This document shows positions 49,798 to 56,645 of a stretch of 64,000 nucleotides of DNA, in pieces. The stretch spans positions 930,001 through 994,000 of the forward strand of contig NZ_CP186274.1 in assembly GCF_049331405.1 (NCBI RefSeq), in the 5' to 3' direction. The notes beneath the pieces were generated by a model that worked only from the letters and a program-made list of their open reading frames with translations, was not told where the DNA came from and did no database searches. The position numbers were made by a program, and so were the translations under genes. Position 1 is the stretch's first letter. Each line of letters starts with the position of its first letter. Source of the DNA: PoT sp049331405 (GTDB lineage Bacteria > Planctomycetota > Planctomycetia > Isosphaerales > Isosphaeraceae).

Positions 49798-50400
49798 ATG
49801 TCGATTCTAACTGCTCCCTCCCGATCTGTCCGCGTCTATTCCCGCCTCGTCCCCGCCAAGCCCACTCGGCGTTCGGATCGCCCCGCCCGCCCCTTCGGCG
49901 AAGGCCTCGAGGAACGCGGCCTGTCCTGCCCCATCGATCAGCGTCCCTTGCCGACCATCCAGGGCGTCGGCCTGACCTGCGAGGAGTCGAGGCGGATCAA
50001 CGGGGCACGCAACCGGGCCTTCGCCGAATACGCCAGCTCCTGCCCCGAGGCCACGCTGATCGAGTGCGAGGTCGTCGCCCGGAAGGCCGCCACCGACGAG
50101 CTGCGGCGGGCGTTGATGGACCGCCCCGCCGCCCCCGAGCTGAAGGCGCCCGAGCCCGAGCCGGTTGTCGAGGCGGTGCCCATGGGCACCGTCGGGAAGC
50201 CTGCCCGGAATCACGGACGTTGCAAACCGTTCACCTCGGCCGACCTGGACTGGTGGGCGGCCAACTCGCCGACGCGGAACGAGGGCTACGTGGTCGTCGC
50301 GAGGCGGATGACGTGGGAGCGATGGCACCGGGAGGCGGCGCAGGAGGTGGCGGAGGCGATGGAACCGGTCGGGATCCTGGCGGGTCACGACCTGGACTGA
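49798..50400 (+). CDS. Cassette family protein, copy 3
   Basis: The 200-aa product shares its first 120 residues with copy 1 (MSILTAPSRSVRVYSR, PFGEGLEERGLSCPIDQRPLP, NGARNRA, RKAATDELRRALMDRPAAPEL). The DNA of the leader and first codons is also nearly identical to copy 1, so the duplication is recent. The C-terminal part (FTSADLDWWAANSPTRNEGYVVVARRMTWERWHREAAQEV) is unique to this copy. A family of one conserved N-terminal part with exchanged C-termini is seen. Function unknown. Confidence 0.75.
   Translation: MSILTAPSRSVRVYSRLVPAKPTRRSDRPARPFGEGLEERGLSCPIDQRPLPTIQGVGLTCEESRRINGARNRAFAEYASSCPEATLIECEVVARKAATDELRRALMDRPAAPELKAPEPEPVVEAVPMGTVGKPARNHGRCKPFTSADLDWWAANSPTRNEGYVVVARRMTWERWHREAAQEVAEAMEPVGILAGHDLD
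50174..50191. repeat. Dispersed palindrome, coding copy in cassette 3
   Basis: CGGTGCCCATGGGCACCG encoding VPMGT; homologous in place to the copy at 47321. Confidence 0.75.
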
Positions 50401-50428
50401 GGCGGGCGAACGACCGGAGGTAATAGCC

Positions 50429-51388
50429 ATGTCGGATTTGACCGCCTGCCCCGCCATCGCGAGCCCGGATCAGATGGATTCGAGGCTCGCCCACGACGCC
50501 TATCGCGGCACGAGCCACGTGCCCGAGGAGCGGGCCGCGCGGGCGGCCCGGGACTACGCCGACGACGTCAACGGCCTCTACGGGGAGTTGTGGCCCCTGG
50601 CCGGGTCCGAGCGCCAGCGGGAGTTGCTCGCATTCGAGATGGAGGAGTACCGCCTGGGCTATCTCAGGCACATGAATGCGTACCACGCAAGCCTATCCCG
50701 CGTCGTCTCGTCGATGATCGCCGGGCCGTCCAACTTCCCGTCCGCCCGGATGCAGAAGCGGGGCGACCGGGCCGATGGCCGCCTGTCCGAATTCGTCGAG
50801 TGGAGGACCAAGGCGCGGGCCGCGATCCGCAAGGCCGTCCTCGACGCGAGGACGGAGGCCGAGAAGGAAGAGGCCGAGTGGCAGGCCCTCCGCCGCGACC
50901 TGGCGGGCTCGCTCGCCACCGTCGTCCGCATCGACCGTGGACTTGAGTTCTACACCCGCTCGGCGTTCACGAACTCGATCTCCGGCAAGCTGGAGCGGCT
51001 CGCCAGGAACGGCCGCGTGGAGTTGGTCGAGCGGGCGCTCGCATGGCTCCGGGAGGTCAACGCGACCGGCCCCAAGCCGGCGTTCACGGCGCGGCACAAG
51101 GTCTGGACGTTCGGGGCCCTCGCGAGGGAGTCCGCCGGCCATGCCGCAGAGCCAGCGGCCCGCGGGCGGGAGCTGATCGGCTCCGACGGCGAGATCGAGC
51201 TCTGGGCCGACCGCGAGATCGACCGGGCCCAACTCGTCTTCCCCGACAAGCCGGGCATCGACGTCCGCGCCCGGCTCAAGCGGTCGGGCTGGAAGTGGTC
51301 GCCGACGAACGGGGCCTGGCAACGGCAGCTCACGGAGAACGGAGTCAGGTCCGGGCGGGAGTTCCTCTCGGGGCACGGGCTGAACTGA
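50429..51388 (+). CDS. Accessory protein with LPD-like C-terminal domain
   Basis: The 319-aa protein has a helical N-terminal two-thirds and the C-terminal segment ELWADREIDRAQLVFPDKPGIDVRARLKRSGWKWSPTNGAWQRQLT, a short module found at the end of large polyvalent proteins and methylase-associated proteins of phages and conjugative elements. A middle region (EFYTRSAFTNSISGKLERLARNG) is also seen in such proteins. It may bind DNA or RNA; the activity is unknown. Confidence 0.7.
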   Translation: MSDLTACPAIASPDQMDSRLAHDAYRGTSHVPEERAARAARDYADDVNGLYGELWPLAGSERQRELLAFEMEEYRLGYLRHMNAYHASLSRVVSSMIAGPSNFPSARMQKRGDRADGRLSEFVEWRTKARAAIRKAVLDARTEAEKEEAEWQALRRDLAGSLATVVRIDRGLEFYTRSAFTNSISGKLERLARNGRVELVERALAWLREVNATGPKPAFTARHKVWTFGALARESAGHAAEPAARGRELIGSDGEIELWADREIDRAQLVFPDKPGIDVRARLKRSGWKWSPTNGAWQRQLTENGVRSGREFLSGHGLN

Positions 51389-51445
51389 GGCGGAATCCGG
51401 TAACGCAAACGTTTCACGAACCAATACCAGGGGGAGGGATTCGTC

Positions 51446-51802
51446 ATGTCGGAAGAAGAAGTTGTCACCGCGCAAGATGTCGCCAACGCGACTTCGGATT
51501 TCAACACCTACGTTGCCCGGTCGCTTGAGCAGTCCAAGCAGGCCTCGCAGACGGCGGGCTACATCGCGGGGCTGGCGGAAACATTCGCCGAGCTCTTGTC
51601 GGTCGAGTCCGGGGTTTTGACCCCCGAGTTGGCAGTGGAGCGGATGACCAAGATCCAGGCCTCATGGGAGGACATGGACGACGAGATTAGCCGACTTCAT
51701 CGATTGGTCGGCGACATCGGGAGTCAGGTCGGGGAAATCGACTGCAACGGCGGCTTCCTGGTGAGCTCCGAGGCCTTGGCGGTGAAAGGAGACCCGGCAT
51801 GA
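51446..51802 (+). CDS. Coiled-coil hypothetical protein (118 aa)
   Basis: Acidic helical product with heptads from 25 to 100 (ASWEDMDDEISRLHRLVGDIGSQVGEID). It overlaps the next start by four bases. No family. Confidence 0.65.
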   Translation: MSEEEVVTAQDVANATSDFNTYVARSLEQSKQASQTAGYIAGLAETFAELLSVESGVLTPELAVERMTKIQASWEDMDDEISRLHRLVGDIGSQVGEIDCNGGFLVSSEALAVKGDPA

Positions 51803-52191
51803 GCCATTCGGACATGTACCTGACCGACGCCCAGCACCTCCATATGCTCCGCGTCGTCCGCGACCGGATCGCCGAGGGCGTCCCACTCGACTACTACGAC
51901 GACACCACGCCCGGGGACAAGTCGATGGCCTGCAACTGGGGCCAATGCACCGACCACGGGCACACCAAGTCGATGCTGCGACGCGGCACGCCGAAGTACC
52001 GGGAGAAGCATCACCGCTGCCCGCTCGACCAGGTCAACCAGGAGGAGAAGAAGCACAGCGGCTGCTTCTGGCGTTGCCTCGTCTTCCAACGCCCGGGCAA
52101 CCTCCCTTCCAAGGAGCAGGCCTTGGAGCTGTACGACATCGAACTCGGCCGCCTGGGAGGGGAGAGCCGTGAAGCATCAGCCAGCATGTGA
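51799..52191 (+). CDS. Cys/His-rich hypothetical protein (130 aa)
   Basis: Contains MACNWGQCTDHGHTKS, HHRCPLD and HSGCFWRCLVF, six Cys and several His suited to two zinc sites. The end overlaps the next gene by 23 bases. Its job is unknown; such proteins are common in early phage regions. Confidence 0.7.
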   Translation: MSHSDMYLTDAQHLHMLRVVRDRIAEGVPLDYYDDTTPGDKSMACNWGQCTDHGHTKSMLRRGTPKYREKHHRCPLDQVNQEEKKHSGCFWRCLVFQRPGNLPSKEQALELYDIELGRLGGESREASASM

Positions 52192-52525
52192 GGCCGCCAT
52201 GCAAACCCGGCTGGCGGAGATCGCCGCCTGGGATGCGAGATGGCCTAACCACTGCAAGGCCTGCGGGGGGACGGGCGGATCTTCGTCCGCCTACGACCCT
52301 TCGCCGGCGGGAGTGTCCCTGAGTCCCGGACACTTCTACGACTTCGAGCCGTGCGAGGCCTGCGCCGGGTCCGGGATCTGCCCGAGGTGCGGCACCGCAG
52401 GGCTGACCAGTGAAGAAAGGGGCGACGACTCGACGGGGGATGGGCCTTGCTCGGCGTGCGGCTGGAACGGCAGCCGCGATATGCCGCCGGCCGATCCCGA
52501 GTGCTGGTGCGAATACGAGGGCTGA
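52169..52525 (+). CDS. Zinc-ribbon protein with DnaJ-like CxxCxGxG motifs
   Basis: A GTG start after GGGAGGGG gives 118 aa. CKACGGTGG, CEACAGSGICPRCG and CSACGWNG are DnaJ-type zinc-finger knuckles. No J domain or peptide-binding domain is present, so it is a free-standing zinc ribbon, perhaps a chaperone helper or nucleic-acid binder. Confidence 0.72.
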   Translation: MKHQPACEAAMQTRLAEIAAWDARWPNHCKACGGTGGSSSAYDPSPAGVSLSPGHFYDFEPCEACAGSGICPRCGTAGLTSEERGDDSTGDGPCSACGWNGSRDMPPADPECWCEYEG

Positions 52526-52539
52526 CGATCGATTTCCCG

Positions 52540-52561
52540 GAATTCCGGAAAACCGGAATTC
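52540..52561. terminator. Hairpin with GAATTCCGG arms
   Basis: GAATTCCGG-AAAA-CCGGAATTC, a 9-bp perfect stem 15 bases after the stop at 52525, with a GGAATTCC-type core like the cluster at 47344-47469. Confidence 0.65.
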
Positions 52562-52611
52562 GTTCGAGCACTGGTATACAAAAGGGAGGGTATGGCCAGT
52601 ATTCTCAAGAT

Positions 52612-53067
52612 ATGCGAGTCATCATCACCGGCGACCGGAACTGGTACGACCCCGATTTGGCCGAGTCGGTCCTGAACCGCCTGCTCCTCCGCTACGGTCC
52701 GAGCCTGACCATCGTCCACGGCGCCGGGGGCGGGATCGACCGTTCGTTCGCCGAGGCCTGCAGGGACCTCGACCTGGAGCAGGAGTCGCACCCGGCCCAC
52801 TGGGAGGAGCTCGACCATCCCGCGGCCGTCGTCCGCCAGGACAGGAAGGGCCGGCCCTACAACGCCAACGCCGGCCCGATCCGCAACGCCGAGATGGTCG
52901 CGGCCGGGGCCGAGATGTGTATCGCCTTCCACCGGGCGATCTCGTCCAGCAAGGGGACGAAGGATTGCGCCCGCCAGGCCATCGCGGCGGGGATCCCGAC
53001 GTACCTCATCGACTCCGAGCGGGCCGTGCCGAGGAGGCTCGGGGCGGGTGACCCGCGGCTGAAGTGA
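52612..53067 (+). CDS. SLOG/YspA-like (DUF2493) protein
   Basis: The 151-aa product starts MRVIITGDRNWYDPDLAESVLNRLL and has TIVHGAGGGIDRSFAEA and AIAAGIPTYLID, the Rossmann-like fold of SLOG/DUF2493 proteins. SLOG members bind nucleotide-derived ligands, and several act as sensors in defence systems. In a phage this could be a nucleotide sensor or scavenger. The ligand is unknown. Confidence 0.82.
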   Translation: MRVIITGDRNWYDPDLAESVLNRLLLRYGPSLTIVHGAGGGIDRSFAEACRDLDLEQESHPAHWEELDHPAAVVRQDRKGRPYNANAGPIRNAEMVAAGAEMCIAFHRAISSSKGTKDCARQAIAAGIPTYLIDSERAVPRRLGAGDPRLK

Positions 53068-53088
53068 ACAGACCTGGAGGGGATCGCA

Positions 53089-53316
53089 ATGAAACTGACG
53101 GACTCCAGAAGGTTTATCTACGAAGATGAAAGGATCGAGGTCGATGAAAGGGAGATCTCAATTTGGCCCGATGCCAACTCAGTCATCGATGCCACCATCG
53201 GGATTACACGATGGCAAAAGCGCAACAACTTCCAATATCTGGTCGCGACGGACCGAGCGGCCATGCTTGGCTGGCTAGAAGCCAACGCACAGGAAGTGCT
53301 TGACGGTAGCAGATAG
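53089..53316 (+). CDS. Hypothetical protein (75 aa)
   Basis: A GGAGGGG site precedes the ATG. A small alpha-beta product (RIEVDEREISIWPDANSVIDATIGI, then a helix WLEANAQEVLDG). A tandem of hairpins follows. No family. Confidence 0.6.
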   Translation: MKLTDSRRFIYEDERIEVDEREISIWPDANSVIDATIGITRWQKRNNFQYLVATDRAAMLGWLEANAQEVLDGSR

Positions 53317-53344
53317 CTTAATCGGCAAGAACAGACTTGCAATA

Positions 53345-53406
53345 ACCGATGCCGATGGGTGAGCTCGCCCATCGGCATCGGTCGTTTAGTCGCCAAACGA
53401 CTAAAC
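53345..53406. terminator. Tandem hairpins between convergent genes
   Basis: A 15-bp perfect stem (53345-53359 with 53368-53382) is followed directly by GTTTAGTCG/CGACTAAAC (53384-53406). They lie between the stops at 53316 and 53413. Confidence 0.75.
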
Positions 53407-53412
53407 TCGGTT

Positions 53413-53667
53413 TCAACAGGTCGCGTTCAAGTCCACGTGATCGAGCGCGAGGGTGGTCGTCGCGTCCGTCAACTCGTGCTGACCAGGGGCGGCGCAGAAG
53501 CTGATGCTGCCCTGATCCTCGAGCGAAACCAGCTCGTTCTTGAAGTCTTCGTTGCTGATCGTGGTCGTCGAATCCGCCTGTTGGCAGAGCTCGTCGAAGA
53601 GCTCGATTCGACTGATCGGATGCTTCTTACGCAACACCTTCAGGATGCTTTCGCGTAGCACGCTCAT
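53413..53667 (-). CDS. Hypothetical protein with wHTH-like segment (84 aa)
   Basis: The ATG at 53667 has a GGAG site. Residues 1-55 (LRESILKVLRKKHPISRIELFDELCQQ ... FKNELVSLEDQGSISF) have the helix-helix-strand order of a winged helix. It may be a small regulator. No family confirmed. Confidence 0.6.
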   Translation of the reverse strand: MSVLRESILKVLRKKHPISRIELFDELCQQADSTTTISNEDFKNELVSLEDQGSISFCAAPGQHELTDATTTLALDHVDLNATC

Positions 53668-53790
53668 GCCCAACGCTCCATTCTGATTTGCGGCCGAGGT
53701 AGCAGATGAAGGGGAGCCTGGACCACCTTATTCGTTGTATTCGGTGGCCTCCCTCCTGAGAGGGAGTTCGCCGTCAGCAGGCTCCCCAAA

Positions 53791-53856
53791 GATGCGACGG
53801 GGAATCAAACCCCTTGAACGGCTGGTGCACCGAACCGCCCGTCATCAAACCGCACC
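53791..53856 (-). tRNA. tRNA-like element 1, degenerate
   Basis: On the minus strand, a 5' GGTGCGG can pair with a 3' TCGCATC as a 7-bp acceptor stem with two G-U pairs. A T arm, GGGG-TTTGATT-CCCC, lies before it. The D region is only about 12 bases and the anticodon loop is not normal, so decoding is doubtful. No 3' CCA. Confidence 0.4.
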
Positions 53857-53961
53857 TCTCCGTCTCTCCGGATGTCGCTGATTTGCCCTACAGTTCCGGG
53901 TCTAGCTTGCGCCGCTAGCGGCGGCCCTATTTTCGCATCACGCGTGGCGGGCATCACCATG

Positions 53962-54018
53962 ACGACCGGCTGGACTCGAACCAGCGCACCTGGGCTCTAC
54001 CGACTGAGCTACGGCCGT
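53962..54018 (-). tRNA. tRNA-like element 2 lacking the anticodon arm
   Basis: Minus strand: acceptor ACGGCCG pairs with CGGTCGT; then TA, a D arm GCTC-AGTCGGTA-GAGC, only eight bases (CCAGGTGC), and a T arm GCTGG-TTCGAGT-CCAGC. All parts are textbook tRNA except that the anticodon loop, its 3' strand and the variable region are missing. No 3' CCA. It cannot decode, so it is a tRNA fragment or a mimic. Confidence 0.6.
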
Positions 54019-54122
54019 CACGCCGCCGGAGCAGCTAGTTTGCTGACTTCACCGCACCCCGCTCACCTTCGAGCCGGGTGCCGTTCGTCGTTGGATCCGC
54101 CCGCCTTCACCCCGCCCCCGCC

Positions 54123-54548
54123 TCAGGCGCTCGACGCGATCGCCCTGGCGTAGCCGCTGCACGCGGCCCAGAGCTGCTTGCCGGTGTCGCTGAGCCGGTA
54201 GATGTTGAACTTGCCATCGCGCTTCGACTCGACGAGCCGGGCATGCCGGAGGATCGCCAGGTGGTGCGAGATCGCCGGCTGGCTGATCGTCAGGTCGGTG
54301 CACATATCCCCGACGTTCCATTCCCGTTCCGACAGCATCTCTAGGATGCGGAACTTCGTCTCGTCGGCGACGAGGCTGAGGCCTGCCGTCACATGCCCCC
54401 GGACCTTGTCGGTGAGGCGCGTCGTCTCCTGCTGCTGCCCGGCCTTGGTCCCGCCCCTGGCCTTGGCGGTCGATCCGGCCTCGGCCGTCGCACCCTTGCC
54501 GCCCGCCTGCTTCGCCTTGGCCGGCCTTTCCTGCGTGGCAGTCGCCAT
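54123..54548 (-). CDS. ArsR-type transcriptional regulator
   Basis: The start at 54548 has AGGGAG and gives 141 aa. After a low-complexity Lys/Ala/Gly N-terminal tail of 45 residues, residues 60-140 are a winged helix of the ArsR type (FRILEMLSEREWNVGDMCTDLTISQPAISHHLAILRHARLVESKRDGKFNIYRLSDTG). The metal-binding ELCVCDL motif is replaced by DMCTDL, so metal sensing is uncertain. TTGACATACGTCAA at its upstream side may be its operator. Confidence 0.85.
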   Translation of the reverse strand: MATATQERPAKAKQAGGKGATAEAGSTAKARGGTKAGQQQETTRLTDKVRGHVTAGLSLVADETKFRILEMLSEREWNVGDMCTDLTISQPAISHHLAILRHARLVESKRDGKFNIYRLSDTGKQLWAACSGYARAIASSA

Positions 54549-54581
54549 GTCCGATTCTCCCTTCACGATGACTTCAAAGCC

Positions 54582-54597
54582 CTTGACATACGTCAAT
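54582..54597. promoter_or_regulatory. Palindrome TTGACATACGTCAA upstream of ArsR gene
   Basis: Arms TTGAC and GTCAA around four bases lie about 35 bases upstream of the regulator start, in the space shared with the plus gene at 54686. ArsR proteins commonly bind such sites. Confidence 0.5.
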
Positions 54598-54685
54598 ACC
54601 TCTTGAGTTTTACTCTCACGGTTTATATCGTCAATACAGTCTTTTCAGTTTCGACAGAAATTTGTGACAGATGAGGGTTCGAGCC

Positions 54686-55015
54686 ATGCAGGCCACGACG
54701 AACCAGGCCAAGTCGGTCTCCCGCAATCCAGAGCCGGCGGCCAAGACGACCTCGGAGCCGGCCAACGTCGTCGGCTCCGTCACCAGCCTCGGGGCGTCCC
54801 CGGCACCCGACCTGCCCGAGGGTGATTGGACCCTCAAGGCATCGCCGACCAGGCCCGCCGAGTCGGCGACGACGCTGCTGACGGCCAACGCCCTCCCGTC
54901 GCTCATCCCGTCCTCGGCCGCCATCCTCGAGCGGCTCGAGGTCCTCGACAAGGAGCGGAACCTGCTCCGCAGGCTGCTCAAGATCGCGGAGGCGCAGGAA
55001 GGGGCAGGGGAGTGA
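54686..55015 (+). CDS. Hypothetical protein (109 aa)
   Basis: The inner ATG was chosen because GAGGG precedes it. The product has a disordered Ala/Pro/Ser-rich first half and a C-terminal coiled coil (SAAILERLEVLDKERNLLRRLLKIAEAQE). It heads the rightward operon that carries the Acb2-like gene. Confidence 0.65.
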   Translation: MQATTNQAKSVSRNPEPAAKTTSEPANVVGSVTSLGASPAPDLPEGDWTLKASPTRPAESATTLLTANALPSLIPSSAAILERLEVLDKERNLLRRLLKIAEAQEGAGE

Positions 55016-55046
55016 GCCAACACCTGACGGCCTTGGAGTGACCGCC

Positions 55047-55151
55047 ATGCCAGAAGACTTCTTCAGCGGGATCGACTGGTTGCCCATTACCTTGACGGTC
55101 GTGTTCGTCACGGTGCTCATCGCCCTCGCCGTGGGCTTCGGGATGAGATGA
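55047..55151 (+). CDS. Small membrane peptide (34 aa)
   Basis: GGAG precedes an ATG that opens a frame with one strong membrane helix (LPITLTVVFVTVLIALAVGFG). It lies in the same operon direction, between 54686 and the Acb2-like gene. Confidence 0.5.
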   Translation: MPEDFFSGIDWLPITLTVVFVTVLIALAVGFGMR

Positions 55152-55184
55152 GCGAGCCAGCCTGCTAACTTCCGGAGCTGTCCA

Positions 55185-55577
55185 ATGCCTCGACGAGAGT
55201 TGACGAGCCACAAGATCAACGGCGCGAACGGAGACCTCGACGTCCACGTCATGGACGATCCAGGCCCGGGCGGGGCATGCCGCCACTACCGTGCCACGTT
55301 CGCCAACGTGCCCGGGGGGCCTGACGCCGAGGTCTTCTCGGGCTACCTCTCCCTGGTCTTCCAGTCGGGGGATCCCGCCGTAGTCGGCACCAACGGCCTG
55401 ACGCACGAGGCCCTTCTCGCGGTCCTCATCGACCGCCTCCAGGGATTCCAGGCCGGGACGTTCGCCTGCCGCGAGAACGCCATCGCGCTGACCAAGCTGC
55501 AGGAGGCCCTGATGTGGCTCAAGTCCCGCACGGAGGCGAGGCTGGCCCGAGGAGTCGAAGGGACGCTGACGCCATGA
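55185..55577 (+). CDS. acb2: Acb2/Tad1-type cyclic-nucleotide sponge (anti-CBASS family)
   Basis: Residues 69-130 match the Acb2 helical hairpin: NGLTHEALLAVLIDRLQGFQ, FACRENAIALTKLQEALMWLKSRT and the end ARGVEGT. In Acb2 this hairpin assembles as a hexamer that sequesters cyclic di- and trinucleotides, blocking CBASS. Residues 1-68 are a beta-rich extra domain (INGANGDLDVHVMDDPGPGGACRHYRATF) seen in many longer members. The next two genes overlap it or each other, and one encodes a cREC-like domain. Confidence 0.85.
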   Translation: MPRRELTSHKINGANGDLDVHVMDDPGPGGACRHYRATFANVPGGPDAEVFSGYLSLVFQSGDPAVVGTNGLTHEALLAVLIDRLQGFQAGTFACRENAIALTKLQEALMWLKSRTEARLARGVEGTLTP

Positions 55578-56050
55578 CCGAGCTTGCCTGCCTAGTGCTC
55601 GTGCTGCCGTTCGCGGTGGCCATCGTCCTCGCGAGCTGGCGACTGCACCAGCGACGCCGCGGCGATCGGGAACCAGATGTCGAGGACTGGTCGATCTTCG
55701 ACGGCTTCGTCTGGCCGCATGCGATGCAGCTCCTCGGCCTTAAGGGCGTAGTGCCCATCCGGCTCGTCATCGTCTTCCCCGGCCAGGTCCTCGAGCTCAG
55801 TGGGACCGACCAAATCAGGGAGGGAGGCCCCGGGCTCCTGCGACTCGAGGGTGCCCGGCTCCTCTCGCTCGAGGTCGACTGCCATGGCCATCGTCAGACG
55901 GTCTGGGATTCGGATCTCGCGATGGACCTGCAAGTCAAGGCCTCGCAGAACGGCCGGCCGACGGAGTTCACGCCCTGGCGAAAGCCGGAGTGGCTGAGAG
56001 GGGACAGGTTCGAGCACCAGGTCGAAGCGGCCGGGAGAGGCGACCGATGA
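55574..56050 (+). CDS. Membrane-anchored hypothetical protein (158 aa)
   Basis: ATGA overlap with the Acb2-like gene. One N-terminal membrane helix (LACLVLVLPFAVAIVLASW) is followed by a soluble beta-rich domain (VVPIRLVIVFPGQVLELSG ... LLSLEVDCHGHRQTVWDS). No family. Operon position suggests a counter-defence or membrane-protection role, unproven. Confidence 0.65.
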   Translation: MTELACLVLVLPFAVAIVLASWRLHQRRRGDREPDVEDWSIFDGFVWPHAMQLLGLKGVVPIRLVIVFPGQVLELSGTDQIREGGPGLLRLEGARLLSLEVDCHGHRQTVWDSDLAMDLQVKASQNGRPTEFTPWRKPEWLRGDRFEHQVEAAGRGDR

Positions 56051-56367
56051 GAGTCTGGCTCGACGACGAGCGGCCCATGCCCGATGGCTACGACGTCCTC
56101 GTCAGGACGGCGCCCGAGGCCATCGACCTCATCCGGTCCGGGCAAGTCACGAAGATCTCCCTCAACCACGACCTCGGGCCTCCCGAGGCCGGCACGGGCT
56201 ACGACGTGGCCAAGGCGATCGCCGAGATGGCCTACCACGGCCGGTTCCCGGAGATAAGCTTCCGCGTCCACATCGCCAACCCGGTCGGGCGCAAGAACAT
56301 CGTCGACTGCCTGCAGAACGCCAAGCGGTTCTGGTGGGAGAGGGCGAAAGAATCAGCCGAGAGTTAA
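56047..56367 (+). CDS. Cyclic-phosphate-processing receiver-like (cREC) protein
   Basis: The 106-aa product has LDDERPMPDGYDVLVRTAPEAIDLI, ISLNHDLGPPEAGTGYDVAKAIAEMA and FRVHIANPVGRKNIVDCL, the cREC_REC pattern. These domains occur with RNA repair and nucleotide-phosphate enzymes. In this operon with an Acb2-like sponge, a role in handling cyclic nucleotides or damaged tRNA is suggestive, but that is inference. Confidence 0.78.
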   Translation: MRVWLDDERPMPDGYDVLVRTAPEAIDLIRSGQVTKISLNHDLGPPEAGTGYDVAKAIAEMAYHGRFPEISFRVHIANPVGRKNIVDCLQNAKRFWWERAKESAES

Positions 56368-56505
56368 CCCATAGGTTACCGCTCGAAGCGAGGGCCACCC
56401 TGGAGAGGATGACGCGTCCAACTCCCCTCGAGATAGGAATCGCATCAGAAGCAATTAGCTCGACGTCGAGCAGAATGATGACCGAATCCCACATGTCACC
56501 TGTAT

Positions 56506-56528
56506 ATCCGTAACACGATTGTACGGAT
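56506..56528. promoter_or_regulatory. Inverted repeat ATCCGTA/TACGGAT upstream of the MTase-nuclease
   Basis: A 7-bp inverted repeat with a nine-base spacer in AT-rich DNA, about 120 bases before the start chosen for the next gene. Possible self-regulation site. Confidence 0.45.
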
Positions 56529-56645
56529 CATCAGGATTGATTTTTGTCCCAATACGCACATAAGTTGACTGATTCCGACGTTGCGGATTGTCGGGCCTGT
56601 ATCGATCACGGACGGCAGAATCACATCCCCACCGCTGATGATGGG

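Larger units (their letters stand above)
53668..54122. other. RNA-rich gap with tRNA-like elements
   Basis: No protein gene is supported. The two tRNA-like elements on the minus strand are described separately. The interval 53857-53961 has further stems (CCGCTAGCGG) that I cannot assign. Confidence 0.5.

Noticed and set aside
54123..54548. Arsenic-resistance operon
   Set aside because: The ArsR-type gene has no arsB, arsC or acr3 neighbour and lacks the usual metal-binding cysteine pair.
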